In this document: positions 1-8,066 of the stretch, in pieces
How positions within the stretch are numbered: the stretch's first letter is position 1
How the letters are laid out: every line of letters begins with the position of its first letter
Origin: Streptococcus saliviloxodontae
GTDB taxonomy: Bacteria > Bacillota > Bacilli > Lactobacillales > Streptococcaceae
DNA length: 60,428 nt
Direction: 5' to 3'
Assembly: GCF_016908655.1 (NCBI RefSeq)
Contig: NZ_JAFBEI010000006.1
Span: 1 to 60,428 of the forward strand
Made by a program: the position numbers and the translations under genes
Notes under the pieces: generated by a model
Told to the model about the DNA's origin: nothing
Database searches by the model: none
Seen by the model: the letters and a program-made list of their open reading frames with translations, nothing else

Positions 1-600
1 TTATCCAGAAAAAAGGCGACTACTGTTTGGCTGTTAAAGAGAATCAGAAGGGACTATTAGAGGACATTCGTCCCTACTTTGAGTTGGATTCTAGAGGCGA
101 TGACACTTACGAAACTATTGAAAAGGCTCATGGTCAAATTGAAGTCAGACAGTATGATGTCATCCATGATGTCAGTTGGCTGAGAAAAATTCATCCTGAT
201 TGGGGCCATGTTCAGAGTATAGGCCAAGCCCGTATTCACATCATAAAAAATGGACAAGAGAGTGAAGAGACCCGTTATTTTATTCTAAGTTGCCAGGTTA
301 GTGCTCAGGAATTGTGTCATTACGTTCGAGGTCATTGGCAGATAGAGAGTATGCACTGGCTATTGGATGTTGTTTTCCGTGAGGATGCTAATAAGACGAT
401 GAACAAGCACTTGGCTTTCAATTTAAATGTCATGGATAAATTCTGTCTAGCTGTATTAAAGAGACTAGATACTGGAAAGAAAATGAGTATGAGGCATAAG
501 AAATATGTTCTTAGTTTATCCTTTGACAAATATCTAAGCCGACTACTTTAGGTCAAAAAAGGTTCTGTCGTTCAGAAAATGAAATGGAGTATCTCATGCG
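1..600 (+). mobile_element. ISAs1-type insertion sequence, right end (incomplete at window edge)
   Basis: The window opens inside an insertion sequence; only the 3' part of its transposase and about 50 bases beyond the stop are visible. I could not identify the terminal inverted repeat with confidence, so the outer boundary near position 600 is a guess. The element abuts a restriction-modification locus. Confidence 0.55.
3..551 (+). CDS. ISAs1-family transposase, C-terminal part
   Basis: The reading frame is open from the window edge and ends at 551, giving about 182 residues. The segment has the ISAs1 (H-repeat-type DDE) look: a GDYCLAVKENQKGL block near the visible start, then HGQIEVRQYDV, and late in the protein the GHWQIESMHWLLDVVFREDA block that carries the third catalytic acid (the E of IES). 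The tail, with LKRLDTGKKMS and a basic end, is typical. The 5' part lies outside the window, so whether the copy is intact cannot be judged. Within the visible part there is no frameshift or stop. A TTG at 27 could be read as a start, but the frame continues upstream with family-like sequence, so it is not the real start. Confidence 0.85.
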   Translation: MQKKGDYCLAVKENQKGLLEDIRPYFELDSRGDDTYETIEKAHGQIEVRQYDVIHDVSWLRKIHPDWGHVQSIGQARIHIIKNGQESEETRYFILSCQVSAQELCHYVRGHWQIESMHWLLDVVFREDANKTMNKHLAFNLNVMDKFCLAVLKRLDTGKKMSMRHKKYVLSLSFDKYLSRLL

Positions 601-613
601 TTTGTCGTGAGAT
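591..613. repeat. Imperfect palindrome upstream of the methyltransferase
   Basis: ATCTCA at 591-596 is matched by TGAGAT at 608-613, with further GCG/CG complementarity inside. It lies just upstream of the methyltransferase promoter. It may be an operator for the restriction-modification genes or the remains of the IS end; the sequence does not decide. Confidence 0.35.
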
Positions 614-647
614 TTAATTTATTGATTTATATCAACTCTCGAAATTA

Positions 648-656
648 TGTTATACT
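648..656 (+). promoter_or_regulatory. Extended -10 promoter of the methyltransferase gene
   Basis: TGTTATACT is an extended -10 element (TGn plus TATACT at 651-656). No good -35 is visible at 17 bp. The predicted transcript start is near 663, about 28 bases before the ATG at 691. Confidence 0.5.
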
Positions 657-690
657 AGTTAAGTTACAAATCAATACAAAGGAGCTAAAC

Positions 691-1917
691 ATGACAAATT
701 CTGTAAGTTCTACCTCAGATAGGAAGTACAATATTGCGGCTTTCTTTTCTGGTGTGGGTGGAATTGAGTTAGGTTTTGAACAAACCGACGAGTTCAGAGT
801 GGTGTTTGCTAATGAATTTGATAAGTATGCAAGGGTGACTTATGCTTTGAATTACCCTGATACACCTTTAGATTCACGTGATATCCACGCTGTTCCTGCC
901 GACGAAATCGGCGACAATATTGATGTGATTGTGGGAGGATTCCCCTGTCAAGCTTTCTCCATTGCGGGATATCGTAAGGGATTCGAGGATGATCGTGGGG
1001 ATTTGTTCTTTGAACTGCTTCGCATGATAGAAGCGAGAAAACCAAAGGCTATCTTTATTGAAAATGTTAAGAATATGGTGGGTCACGACCACGGTAATAC
1101 CTTTAAGGTGATTCGCGAAGCCTTGACGGATAATAATTACTTTATCAAGTGGAAGGTTCTGAATGGTAAAGATTATGGTAATATTCCACAAAATCGTGAG
1201 CGAATTTATATTGTAGGTTTTGATAATAAAGAAGCCTATGATTTATTTGAATTTCCAGAAGAGATTGCTTTGACAACTTCTTTGAAAGAGATAATTGACT
1301 TTTCTGGAGAGAAAGAGAGGGTCTACTATTATGAGGAAGGTCGTCAGAATTTCTATGACCAGCTGAAAGAAAGTATGACCAGTCAGGATACGGTTTATCA
1401 GTGGCGTCGTCAGTATGTCCGTGAAAATAAGAGTGGTGTTGTACCGACTCTGACTGCTAATATGGGGACAGGGGGGCATAATGTTCCCTTGATTTTGACG
1501 GATAGTGGTAGGATTCGTAAGTTGACACCTAAAGAGACCTTTAACGCTCAAGGCTATCCGAAAGATTTCAAGATTCCAGAAGGTGTTTCTAATGGTCAGC
1601 TTTATAAACAAGCTGGCAATAGTGTTGTTGTCCCGGTTATTAGGCGCATTGCAGAAAAAATAGCTGATGCTTTAAATCAATCCAAAGGGCAATCTCAGTT
1701 TGATAGAGAAGGTCAAGTTGGTTTGATTTATACACAGATGAATGGACCTTTCGAAGGGGAATCTTATCTGGTTGACTATTTTTCAAGTCAAGCTGAAGCA
1801 GAGCAGTTTGTTGCCAATCTTGACGAAGCACTTCCGATTCTATCAAGAGATGATTATCTTACGTTTGTTAAGAAAAAGAGTAGTGGTGCTTTTTATAGTT
1901 TGGTTACGAATAAATAA
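691..1917 (+). CDS. DNA (cytosine-5-)methyltransferase, type II
   Basis: This 408-residue protein transfers a methyl group from SAM to C5 of cytosine in DNA. The motif order is classical: motif I AAFFSGVGGIELGFE (16-30, SAM binding), motif IV GGFPCQAFS (82-90, catalytic C86), motif VI ENV (124-126), motif VIII QNRERIYIVGF (167-177), a variable target-recognition region at about 185-270, then motif IX/X ending in QAGNSVVVPVIRRI. A tail of about 65 residues follows motif X and is not part of the core fold. The frame is open back to a GTG at 607, but AAAGGAG lies just upstream of the ATG at 691 and the extension is low-complexity, so I use 691. It is followed 65 bases later by the putative endonuclease, the usual layout of a type II restriction-modification pair. 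The target sequence cannot be read from the motifs. Confidence 0.93.
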   Translation: MTNSVSSTSDRKYNIAAFFSGVGGIELGFEQTDEFRVVFANEFDKYARVTYALNYPDTPLDSRDIHAVPADEIGDNIDVIVGGFPCQAFSIAGYRKGFEDDRGDLFFELLRMIEARKPKAIFIENVKNMVGHDHGNTFKVIREALTDNNYFIKWKVLNGKDYGNIPQNRERIYIVGFDNKEAYDLFEFPEEIALTTSLKEIIDFSGEKERVYYYEEGRQNFYDQLKESMTSQDTVYQWRRQYVRENKSGVVPTLTANMGTGGHNVPLILTDSGRIRKLTPKETFNAQGYPKDFKIPEGVSNGQLYKQAGNSVVVPVIRRIAEKIADALNQSKGQSQFDREGQVGLIYTQMNGPFEGESYLVDYFSSQAEAEQFVANLDEALPILSRDDYLTFVKKKSSGAFYSLVTNK

Positions 1918-1982
1918 AGGGAGTGAGCGAATGGCTCACTTTCTTTTGATAGACTAAAGTGGAAAGAGGCGAGATAGATAAT

Positions 1983-3563
1983 ATGTGGGAAGATTTAAAA
2001 TCATCGGACAAAAAACGATATCAAACGTTAATCACTAATTTTGCTAGTTTGAGTCAGGCCTTTTCTCAAAAAGCAGATACAGATGATGGTGATTTGGAGC
2101 AAGTAGCTCCCATTGTCAATTCTAAGTTTCAGGAGACTGTTTTTCAAAGAGCCTTTAATGCTGTTGCAGAAGATATTGCCAATACATCTTACGATGCTTC
2201 TTTAGTCTTGGATGATAAGCATAAGTATCTTGTAGGGATTAAGTCTTTTGGGCTTAGCTCAGGTGACCAAAAGGTGGCACAATTCAAGAAAGACTCTCAG
2301 AAGTGGACGGAGATTTTGCAGAAAATTCAGTTTCACGCTAGTATTTCAAATTCCAAAGAAGAAGCTGATGAGAAGAATAAAGCGTCTTATGAAACACTTG
2401 CTAGATACATTTCTCATCTTCGAAATCAGAGAATTGCTTCGTCAAAGGCACAGATTAAAGGCTTTCAGTCGGAAGATGTTTCAGTTGAATCTGTTTATCA
2501 TGTCTTGATGCCAACCAGAAAAGGTCAAGACCCTAAAATTCATGTTGGCGAGACAAGTTATCTCCCTATTGATATCGAGCAATTACAGATTTTAGGGGCA
2601 ACTAACTTAAATAACCCAACTAATTTTCGATTTACAGATGGTAATCACGTTTACAAATACACTGCCGCAGATAGTCAGTTACATATGACCTTTAACAATC
2701 AAGATATTATTGTTGAGACTTGGGATGTGTCCTATGTTGAGGATCCTTTTTACCTTTTTGAGCATTTGCATGAGCTTTCTGGAGGTAAGGAAGAACAGAT
2801 AGTTGAACAGACGGTTTCTTGGATGATTCCAAATGCTAAACACGAGGTTGAAGAAAGTTCTGGTTATAACGCTTTTGACGGCGGTTCGAAATTAGCTAAA
2901 GCTGATCGTGAAAAACGCATTGCCTCTATTGAAACAAAGTATACCTCTCTTTTAGCTGAGGATGAGTTGAAAAAGGTTAGTGACTACCTCAAGGAGATTT
3001 TGCTGATTAGCTGGAAGAAAACGGAAGATATGAAATCATTGCGTTCTGAATTGATGACATATCTGATGGACACAGTTCAAAATATTGAATTGATCAACGA
3101 TATTGAGCATATGATTTACCGTCCTATCAGTGAACTTTACATTCCAATCCCAGATGCCAAGCATTTTCATCAGACTTATCCAAACTTTTTTGGCGAAGCT
3201 ATTGGCACTTTTAAAGAAAATAGTAATAAGCTAGCTCTTCCTAAAGAAGAAAGAATATTTACCTTGAGATTTTTGCCATCTGGCGACGAGATTGAAGCTT
3301 ATATTAACCAAGACAATGGTAAGGCGATTCAATCAACTCAGAAACAAGGTATTTTGGGTGAGTGGATTTTGAGAGGTGTTTTTCAGCTTAAGGAAAGGGA
3401 AAGATTAACCTACGAAAGATTGGTGCAGCTAGAAATCAACGGTGTGCGATTAACAAAGCACAAGGATTCAACTGTTATCGGTATCGAATTTATATGGATT
3501 GATGAGGAAAATCCTCCTGCAGATGCCATTGGTTGGATTGCGAAGCAAAGGGAATCTGATTAA
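1983..3563 (+). CDS. Putative type II restriction endonuclease (partner of the upstream methyltransferase)
   Basis: This 526-residue protein has no family that I recognise by sequence. The restriction role is inferred from its place directly after the cytosine methyltransferase, in the same direction, and from a weak PD-(D/E)XK-like region: E51 in FQETVFQRAF, D71 in SYDASL, then a hydrophobic strand ending YLVGIKSFG with K87. The acidic residue normally two before the lysine is a glycine here, so the match is incomplete. The rest is mixed alpha/beta with no membrane segment or signal peptide. A GTG at 1959 would add eight residues, but GAAAGAGG fits the ATG at 1983 better. It could instead be another kind of DNA-associated effector. 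A terminator follows at 3631. Confidence 0.6.
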   Translation: MWEDLKSSDKKRYQTLITNFASLSQAFSQKADTDDGDLEQVAPIVNSKFQETVFQRAFNAVAEDIANTSYDASLVLDDKHKYLVGIKSFGLSSGDQKVAQFKKDSQKWTEILQKIQFHASISNSKEEADEKNKASYETLARYISHLRNQRIASSKAQIKGFQSEDVSVESVYHVLMPTRKGQDPKIHVGETSYLPIDIEQLQILGATNLNNPTNFRFTDGNHVYKYTAADSQLHMTFNNQDIIVETWDVSYVEDPFYLFEHLHELSGGKEEQIVEQTVSWMIPNAKHEVEESSGYNAFDGGSKLAKADREKRIASIETKYTSLLAEDELKKVSDYLKEILLISWKKTEDMKSLRSELMTYLMDTVQNIELINDIEHMIYRPISELYIPIPDAKHFHQTYPNFFGEAIGTFKENSNKLALPKEERIFTLRFLPSGDEIEAYINQDNGKAIQSTQKQGILGEWILRGVFQLKERERLTYERLVQLEINGVRLTKHKDSTVIGIEFIWIDEENPPADAIGWIAKQRESD

Positions 3564-3630
3564 GTTTGTTTTAAGCTTTGCTTTGTATACTATAACCATC
3601 CTAAAACTTTTCTTTTTCATAAATCTCCTA

Positions 3631-3665
3631 AACAAGTTCATCCATGAGGGTGGGCTTGTTTTTTG
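3631..3665 (+). terminator. Terminator after the putative endonuclease, repeat copy 1
   Basis: A 13-bp stem with several G-U pairs (AACAAGTTCATCC with GGGTGGGCTTGTT) closes an ATGA loop and is followed by six T. The first 32 bases (3631-3662) recur exactly at 4554-4585 on the other side of the fic gene. Confidence 0.8.
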
Positions 3666-3705
3666 GTATAATAGCAAATAACGACTATAACAGAAAGGTT
3701 GATAA

Positions 3706-4533
3706 ATGATGCAGCCAACATACCATATTGACAATCCTCAATTATCCTATCAGACCAAGTTGGATCTTTGGCAGACCGGTTTTGGTCTTCAGAAGGTAGA
3801 TGGTCTGACCCCATCTGCTTACATGGTAGAGCTTGCTGAGTGTCAGGCTCGCGGTGATTATAGCTATGAACAGGTTTATGAGGAGATAACGACTTACCAT
3901 AAAATGAAGGATAATAGTACAGCTGAGGCTGACTTGGTTTCATTGAGAATAGCGGAGCTACTGTCACGTAGCGGCTTTTCCTTTAGCCCAGCTACCTTAC
4001 TGACCATTCACCGTGAATTGTTTCAGGATATTTTTGATGATTCAATACCAATCGGTCAATTTCGTCAAACAAATATTTCTAAAAAAGAAGCAGTTCTTAA
4101 TGGCGAAAGTGTTGTTTATGCTGATTTTTCGATGATCCAAGCGACACTTGATTATGATTTTCAGCAGGAAAAGACTTTCCACTATTCAGGGCTTTCAAAG
4201 GAGGCTATTGTTCAGCACATCCAATCTTTTATGTCAGGAATTTGGCAGATTCATCCTTTTCGTGAAGGTAATACAAGAACAACGACAGTTTTTCTCATAA
4301 AATATTTACGTGAATTTGGATTTGAAGTTGATAATAGACCTTTTCAAAAGCATGCCCAGTTTTTCAGAGATGCCTTAGTTTTGGACAATGCTAAAATATT
4401 ACAGAAACGCCCAGAATTTTTGACTTCCTTTTTTGAAAACCTCTTACTTGAAGGGGAAAATGATTTATCAAAAGAAAAGATGTATAGAAGTTTAGGTTTG
4501 GAAACTAGTGAGGCGATTAAAGAATCTGAATAA
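3706..4533 (+). CDS. Fic-domain protein (putative AMP/NMP transferase), class III-like
   Basis: Fic proteins transfer a nucleotide monophosphate, usually AMP, to hydroxyl side chains of target proteins. The 275-residue product has the Fic core with the active-site loop HPFREGNTR at 183-191, which includes the catalytic H183 and the EGN nucleotide-binding turn. The usual last arginine (HxFx[D/E]GNxRxxR) is a threonine here. An upstream GQFRQTNI (117-124) matches the flap region. Near the C terminus TSFFEN (240-245) fits the (S/T)xxxE(G/N) self-inhibition motif, which at this position would make it a class III enzyme. No separate antitoxin gene is adjacent. Two ATGs are in tandem at 3706 and 3709, preceded by AGAAAGG; either can serve. 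The gene sits alone between two copies of one terminator, next to restriction-modification genes. Confidence 0.85.
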   Translation: MMQPTYHIDNPQLSYQTKLDLWQTGFGLQKVDGLTPSAYMVELAECQARGDYSYEQVYEEITTYHKMKDNSTAEADLVSLRIAELLSRSGFSFSPATLLTIHRELFQDIFDDSIPIGQFRQTNISKKEAVLNGESVVYADFSMIQATLDYDFQQEKTFHYSGLSKEAIVQHIQSFMSGIWQIHPFREGNTRTTTVFLIKYLREFGFEVDNRPFQKHAQFFRDALVLDNAKILQKRPEFLTSFFENLLLEGENDLSKEKMYRSLGLETSEAIKESE

Positions 4534-4553
4534 GTTTTAGCTGATATATCGTT

Positions 4554-4586
4554 AACAAGTTCATCCATGAGGGTGGGCTTGTTTTC
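4554..4586 (+). terminator. Terminator after fic, repeat copy 2
   Basis: Bases 4554-4585 are identical to 3631-3662, including the stem, loop and first T residues. The last codons before it also resemble those of the upstream gene (GAATCTGA then a stop and AAGTTT in both). Confidence 0.8.
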
Positions 4587-4691
4587 TTATCTGTGGGTAG
4601 GATTATTTCTGATAAAAGGAGAGAGAAAGGGATAATGTTAGTTAGTGTAGGTTTGAGACAATTTTTTAGAGCTAAATTATCTGAATTTTGC

Positions 4692-4697
4692 TATAAT
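4692..4697 (+). promoter_or_regulatory. Possible -10 box in the fic-SNF2 gap
   Basis: The gap from 4587 to 4819 holds a TATAAT within TTTGCTATAATG, with no clear -35. The transcript would have a leader of about 115 bases before the SNF2 start. Nothing else is evident in the gap. Confidence 0.4.
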
Positions 4698-4819
4698 GAA
4701 AAGATAATAAAAGATTGTTCTATCTCAGTTTTAATGACTGATAAAGGGCTTTCTTTTGTATGGATTAGCACGTATCACTGTAACCAATTGGTAAGAATCA
4801 TCGTAAAGGTGGGAAAAAT

Positions 4820-7800
4820 ATGGCAAAACTTATTCCAGGGCGTATTCGTAATCAAGGAATTGAGTTGTATGACTCAGGGAAAATCAAGATTATAAGTGAA
4901 GAAGATGGTGTTATCACTGCTGAGGTAGATGGCGCCTTGATTTCCTTTGCGTTTGATGATCAGTTGGTAATGTGTTCTTGTGATCTCTTTCAAAGTAAGC
5001 GCTACTGCCAGCATTTAGCCGCGGTTGAGCATTATTTAAAGAATGACGCTACTGGAAAGGAAATGGCTGACCAGATTCAACATAAGGAGGAAGAGACTAA
5101 GCAAGTTAAGGAAAAGCACTCGTTTGGTAGCTTATTCTTGGATTCCTTGGTGATGGTTGAGGATGACACCTTGAAATACCAGCTTTCAGCGTCTTGTCAG
5201 CAAAGTCCTTATTCTTCTGATTTGTGGTGGACCTTGAAGATTCGTCGTTTACCAGATGAGCGAAGCTACATTGTACGAGATATTCGTGGCTTTTTAGCCA
5301 TCGTTAAAAAAGAAGGTTTTTATCAAATTGGCAAGAACTACTATGAGCAGTTAGCTTTGCCTTATTTTGATTTAGAGAGTCAAGAAGTCATTGAGTTTTT
5401 ATGGCGTTTGATACCTGACTCGGATCGTTTTGATAGCGACTTTATCCTCCCTAATCATGGACGCAACCTGATGCTTCCAAGTGGTTTCTTTGAGGAAGGG
5501 ATTACCTTGATGAGTCGCTTATGGCAGTTTGAGTTTGATTTCTTGCACAATCACTACACGTCAATCACGTTCAGGCATTTAGCTGGTGATGAGGGAATTT
5601 ACCATTTTGATGTTGATGTCCATCAACAGGCTATCGAATTGATTATTTCAGATAAAAATAGTCTAGGTTTTTTTGATAACCAATACTTGTTCTATAACGG
5701 TGTGTTTTACTACTTAGATTTAAAGCAGCAAAAGTTAGCTAATGCCATCAAGAGTCTTCCTTTGTCTGAGGATTTGTCACGTCATATCTTTTTTGATTTA
5801 GATGACCAAGCCAAGGTTGCAGATAGCTTGTTAGAGTTTAGGCAACTCGGTGATGTTAAGGCTCCTAAAGCGTTTGAGATTCACGATTTTAGCCCGTCGT
5901 TTGCATTTAGTTTGCTTGATGATGGTTCAGTTGCACTTCAGATGACCTTTCGTTTTGAGCACATCACTGTGACTAGCCAAGAAGAATTATTGAATCTTCC
6001 TTTTGCTAGCAATTATAAAAAAGAGTCTCGCATTCTGAATTTAGCTGAGGCAGAAGGATTTGAAGGCCGCCTGCAAAGTAAGCGTGAACCTTTGAGCAAA
6101 GAGACGATTTATAACTTCTTCAATCACACCTTGTTGCGCTTTGAGCGATTTGGGAAGGTTGAGCTTTCTAAGGAGTTAGAAGCCTTGCGAAGTGTTGAAA
6201 AACCAAGCGTCTCTATTCAAAAGAAGGGCGGATTGCTAGATATTTCCTTTGATTTTGATCAGGTTCAAGAGGATGATATTGACCAAGCTTTGGAGGCTCT
6301 TTTTGCCAATGAACCTTATTTTATCAGCAAGTCTGGTCAATTAGTTGTTTTTGATGATGAGACTCAGAAGGTTAGTCAAGCCTTACAAAATCTTCGTGCT
6401 AAGCAAGTTAGTCAAGGTCATCTGGAGTTAGGAACAATTGCAGCCTATCAGCTTTCAGAAGCTTTCAAAGGGATGTCTCAGGTTACCTTTAGCGAAGAGT
6501 TTGAAAATCTTGCGCATGACCTGGTTCACCCAGAGACCTTTGAAGCAGCCCCTGTTCATGTTGAGGCGGAGCTACGTGATTACCAGATGACAGGTGTCAA
6601 GTGGCTGAGCATGTTAGATCACTACGGTTTTGGAGGAATCTTAGCCGATGATATGGGACTTGGAAAGACGCTTCAAACCATTAGTTTCTTGACATCACGT
6701 ATAACAGAGTCATCCAAGGTATTGGTCCTGTCGCCATCTAGTTTGATTTATAATTGGAAAGATGAGTTTGACAAGTTTGCCCCTCACCTTGATGTTGCTG
6801 TCTCATACGGTCTCAAGCCTGTTCGCGATCAGCTTATTGCGGAGAATCATCAAGTGATGATTACGAGCTATAGCTCTTTTAGACAAGATTTTGAGGCTTA
6901 TCGTCAAGAAAAGTACGACTACCTTATCCTCGATGAGGCTCAGGTGATGAAGAATGCTCAGACGAAGATTGCTAAGAGTTTGCGTGAGTTTGACGTCAAA
7001 AATTGTTTTGCTCTCTCAGGAACACCGATTGAAAATCGACTAGCTGAAATTTGGTCAATCTTCCAAATCGTACTGCCAGGTCTTTTGCCTAACCATAAGG
7101 CCTTTTCTAAGATGGATGCTAAGCAGGTAGCGCGCTACATCAAGCCCTTTGTCATGAGGCGTAAAAAAGAAGATGTCCTTCCTGAGTTGCCAGATTTAAT
7201 TGAGATTAATTACCCTAATGAACTCGCAGAGAGTCAAAAAGCAATCTATCTGGCACAGTTGCGTCAGATGCAAGAAAGTATCAAGGGGCATTCCGATTCG
7301 GAAATCAATCGACAGAAGATTGAGATATTATCTGGCATTACCAGATTACGCCAAATTTGTGATACCCCTGCGCTCTTTATGGATTATAAAGGTGATAGTG
7401 GTAAGTTAGATAGTCTGCGTCAGCTATTGACTCAAATCAAGGAAAATGGACACCGTGCCTTGATATTTTCACAGTTTAGAGGAATGTTGGATGTGGCAGA
7501 AGCAGAGCTTGAAAAACTTGGTTTAACGACTTATAAAATCACAGGGTCAACCCCGGCAGATCAACGTCAAGAGATGACCCGAGCCTTTAATAGTGGCTCT
7601 AAGGATGCTTTCTTGATTTCCTTGAAGGCAGGTGGTGTGGGTCTTAACTTGACAGGAGCTGATACCGTTGTCTTAATTGATCTCTGGTGGAATCCGGCTG
7701 TTGAAATGCAAGCCATTAGTAGAGCCCATCGTATTGGTCAAAAGGAAAACGTTGAGGTCTATCGCTTGATCACTCGTGGCACCATTGAAGAAAAGATTCT

Positions 7801-7912
7801 GGAGTTGCAAGAAAGCAAGAAACACTTGGTCAATACTGTTCTTGATGGTAATGAAACGAGAGGTAGCATGACAATTGATGATATTAAAGAAATTTTAGGG
7901 ATTTCAGAATAA
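4820..7912 (+). CDS. SNF2-family DNA/RNA helicase with SWIM zinc finger
   Basis: This 1030-residue ATP-driven nucleic-acid translocase belongs to the bacterial Snf2/Rad54-like group. A SWIM zinc finger lies at the N terminus (C52, C54, C63, H65 in CSCDLFQSKRYCQH). A long family-specific middle region follows. The helicase core begins near residue 590 with LADDMGLGKT at about 608-617 (Walker A) and DEAQ at about 704 (motif II). The C-terminal lobe ends with SRAHRIGQ and a YRLITRGTIEEKI block. AAAGGTGG stands before the ATG, which decides the start. Its neighbour order (SNF2, small basic protein, murC) looks like core streptococcal context rather than part of the accessory genes upstream. The exact role is not known; DNA repair or transcription recycling are the usual suggestions for such proteins. 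Confidence 0.9.
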   Translation: MAKLIPGRIRNQGIELYDSGKIKIISEEDGVITAEVDGALISFAFDDQLVMCSCDLFQSKRYCQHLAAVEHYLKNDATGKEMADQIQHKEEETKQVKEKHSFGSLFLDSLVMVEDDTLKYQLSASCQQSPYSSDLWWTLKIRRLPDERSYIVRDIRGFLAIVKKEGFYQIGKNYYEQLALPYFDLESQEVIEFLWRLIPDSDRFDSDFILPNHGRNLMLPSGFFEEGITLMSRLWQFEFDFLHNHYTSITFRHLAGDEGIYHFDVDVHQQAIELIISDKNSLGFFDNQYLFYNGVFYYLDLKQQKLANAIKSLPLSEDLSRHIFFDLDDQAKVADSLLEFRQLGDVKAPKAFEIHDFSPSFAFSLLDDGSVALQMTFRFEHITVTSQEELLNLPFASNYKKESRILNLAEAEGFEGRLQSKREPLSKETIYNFFNHTLLRFERFGKVELSKELEALRSVEKPSVSIQKKGGLLDISFDFDQVQEDDIDQALEALFANEPYFISKSGQLVVFDDETQKVSQALQNLRAKQVSQGHLELGTIAAYQLSEAFKGMSQVTFSEEFENLAHDLVHPETFEAAPVHVEAELRDYQMTGVKWLSMLDHYGFGGILADDMGLGKTLQTISFLTSRITESSKVLVLSPSSLIYNWKDEFDKFAPHLDVAVSYGLKPVRDQLIAENHQVMITSYSSFRQDFEAYRQEKYDYLILDEAQVMKNAQTKIAKSLREFDVKNCFALSGTPIENRLAEIWSIFQIVLPGLLPNHKAFSKMDAKQVARYIKPFVMRRKKEDVLPELPDLIEINYPNELAESQKAIYLAQLRQMQESIKGHSDSEINRQKIEILSGITRLRQICDTPALFMDYKGDSGKLDSLRQLLTQIKENGHRALIFSQFRGMLDVAEAELEKLGLTTYKITGSTPADQRQEMTRAFNSGSKDAFLISLKAGGVGLNLTGADTVVLIDLWWNPAVEMQAISRAHRIGQKENVEVYRLITRGTIEEKILELQESKKHLVNTVLDGNETRGSMTIDDIKEILGISE

Positions 7913-7919
7913 GATAATT

Positions 7920-7948
7920 TTGAAAAATTCATAGATTTAGTTTATAAT
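7920..7948 (+). promoter_or_regulatory. Promoter of the structured leader and murC run
   Basis: TTGAAA (7920-7925) and TATAAT (7943-7948) are separated by exactly 17 bp, close to the housekeeping consensus. Transcription should start near 7955. Confidence 0.75.
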
Positions 7949-7960
7949 AGGAGCGTTGTA

Positions 7961-8043
7961 GAAAAGAGATGGCAAAGGAAGATGACTCGTGAAAGGGAGC
8001 CTCTAAGATAAAAGAGATTAGACGCTTTCACATCTTTCTTTTC
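7961..8043 (+). ncRNA. Candidate structured 5' leader RNA
   Basis: Between the promoter and the next start codon lie three nested helices. GAAAAGAGATG (7961-7971) faces CATCTTTCTTTTC (8031-8043). GTGAAA (7989-7994) faces TTTCAC (8026-8031). GC (7999-8000) with TCTAA (8002-8006) faces TTAGA (8018-8022) with GC (8024-8025). I do not recognise a known riboswitch or leader class. The pairing was found by eye and not scored against shuffled sequence. Confidence 0.4.
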
Positions 8044-8066
8044 CTATAGAAAGGCTGGTGATTACC

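Noticed and set aside
607..690. N-terminal extension of the methyltransferase
   Set aside because: It lies in the promoter and leader; AAAGGAG fits the ATG at 691.
4593..4895. Open frame of 100 codons overlapping the SNF2 start
   Set aside because: No ribosome site, no family-like sequence, overlaps the well-supported SNF2 start and contains its promoter region.
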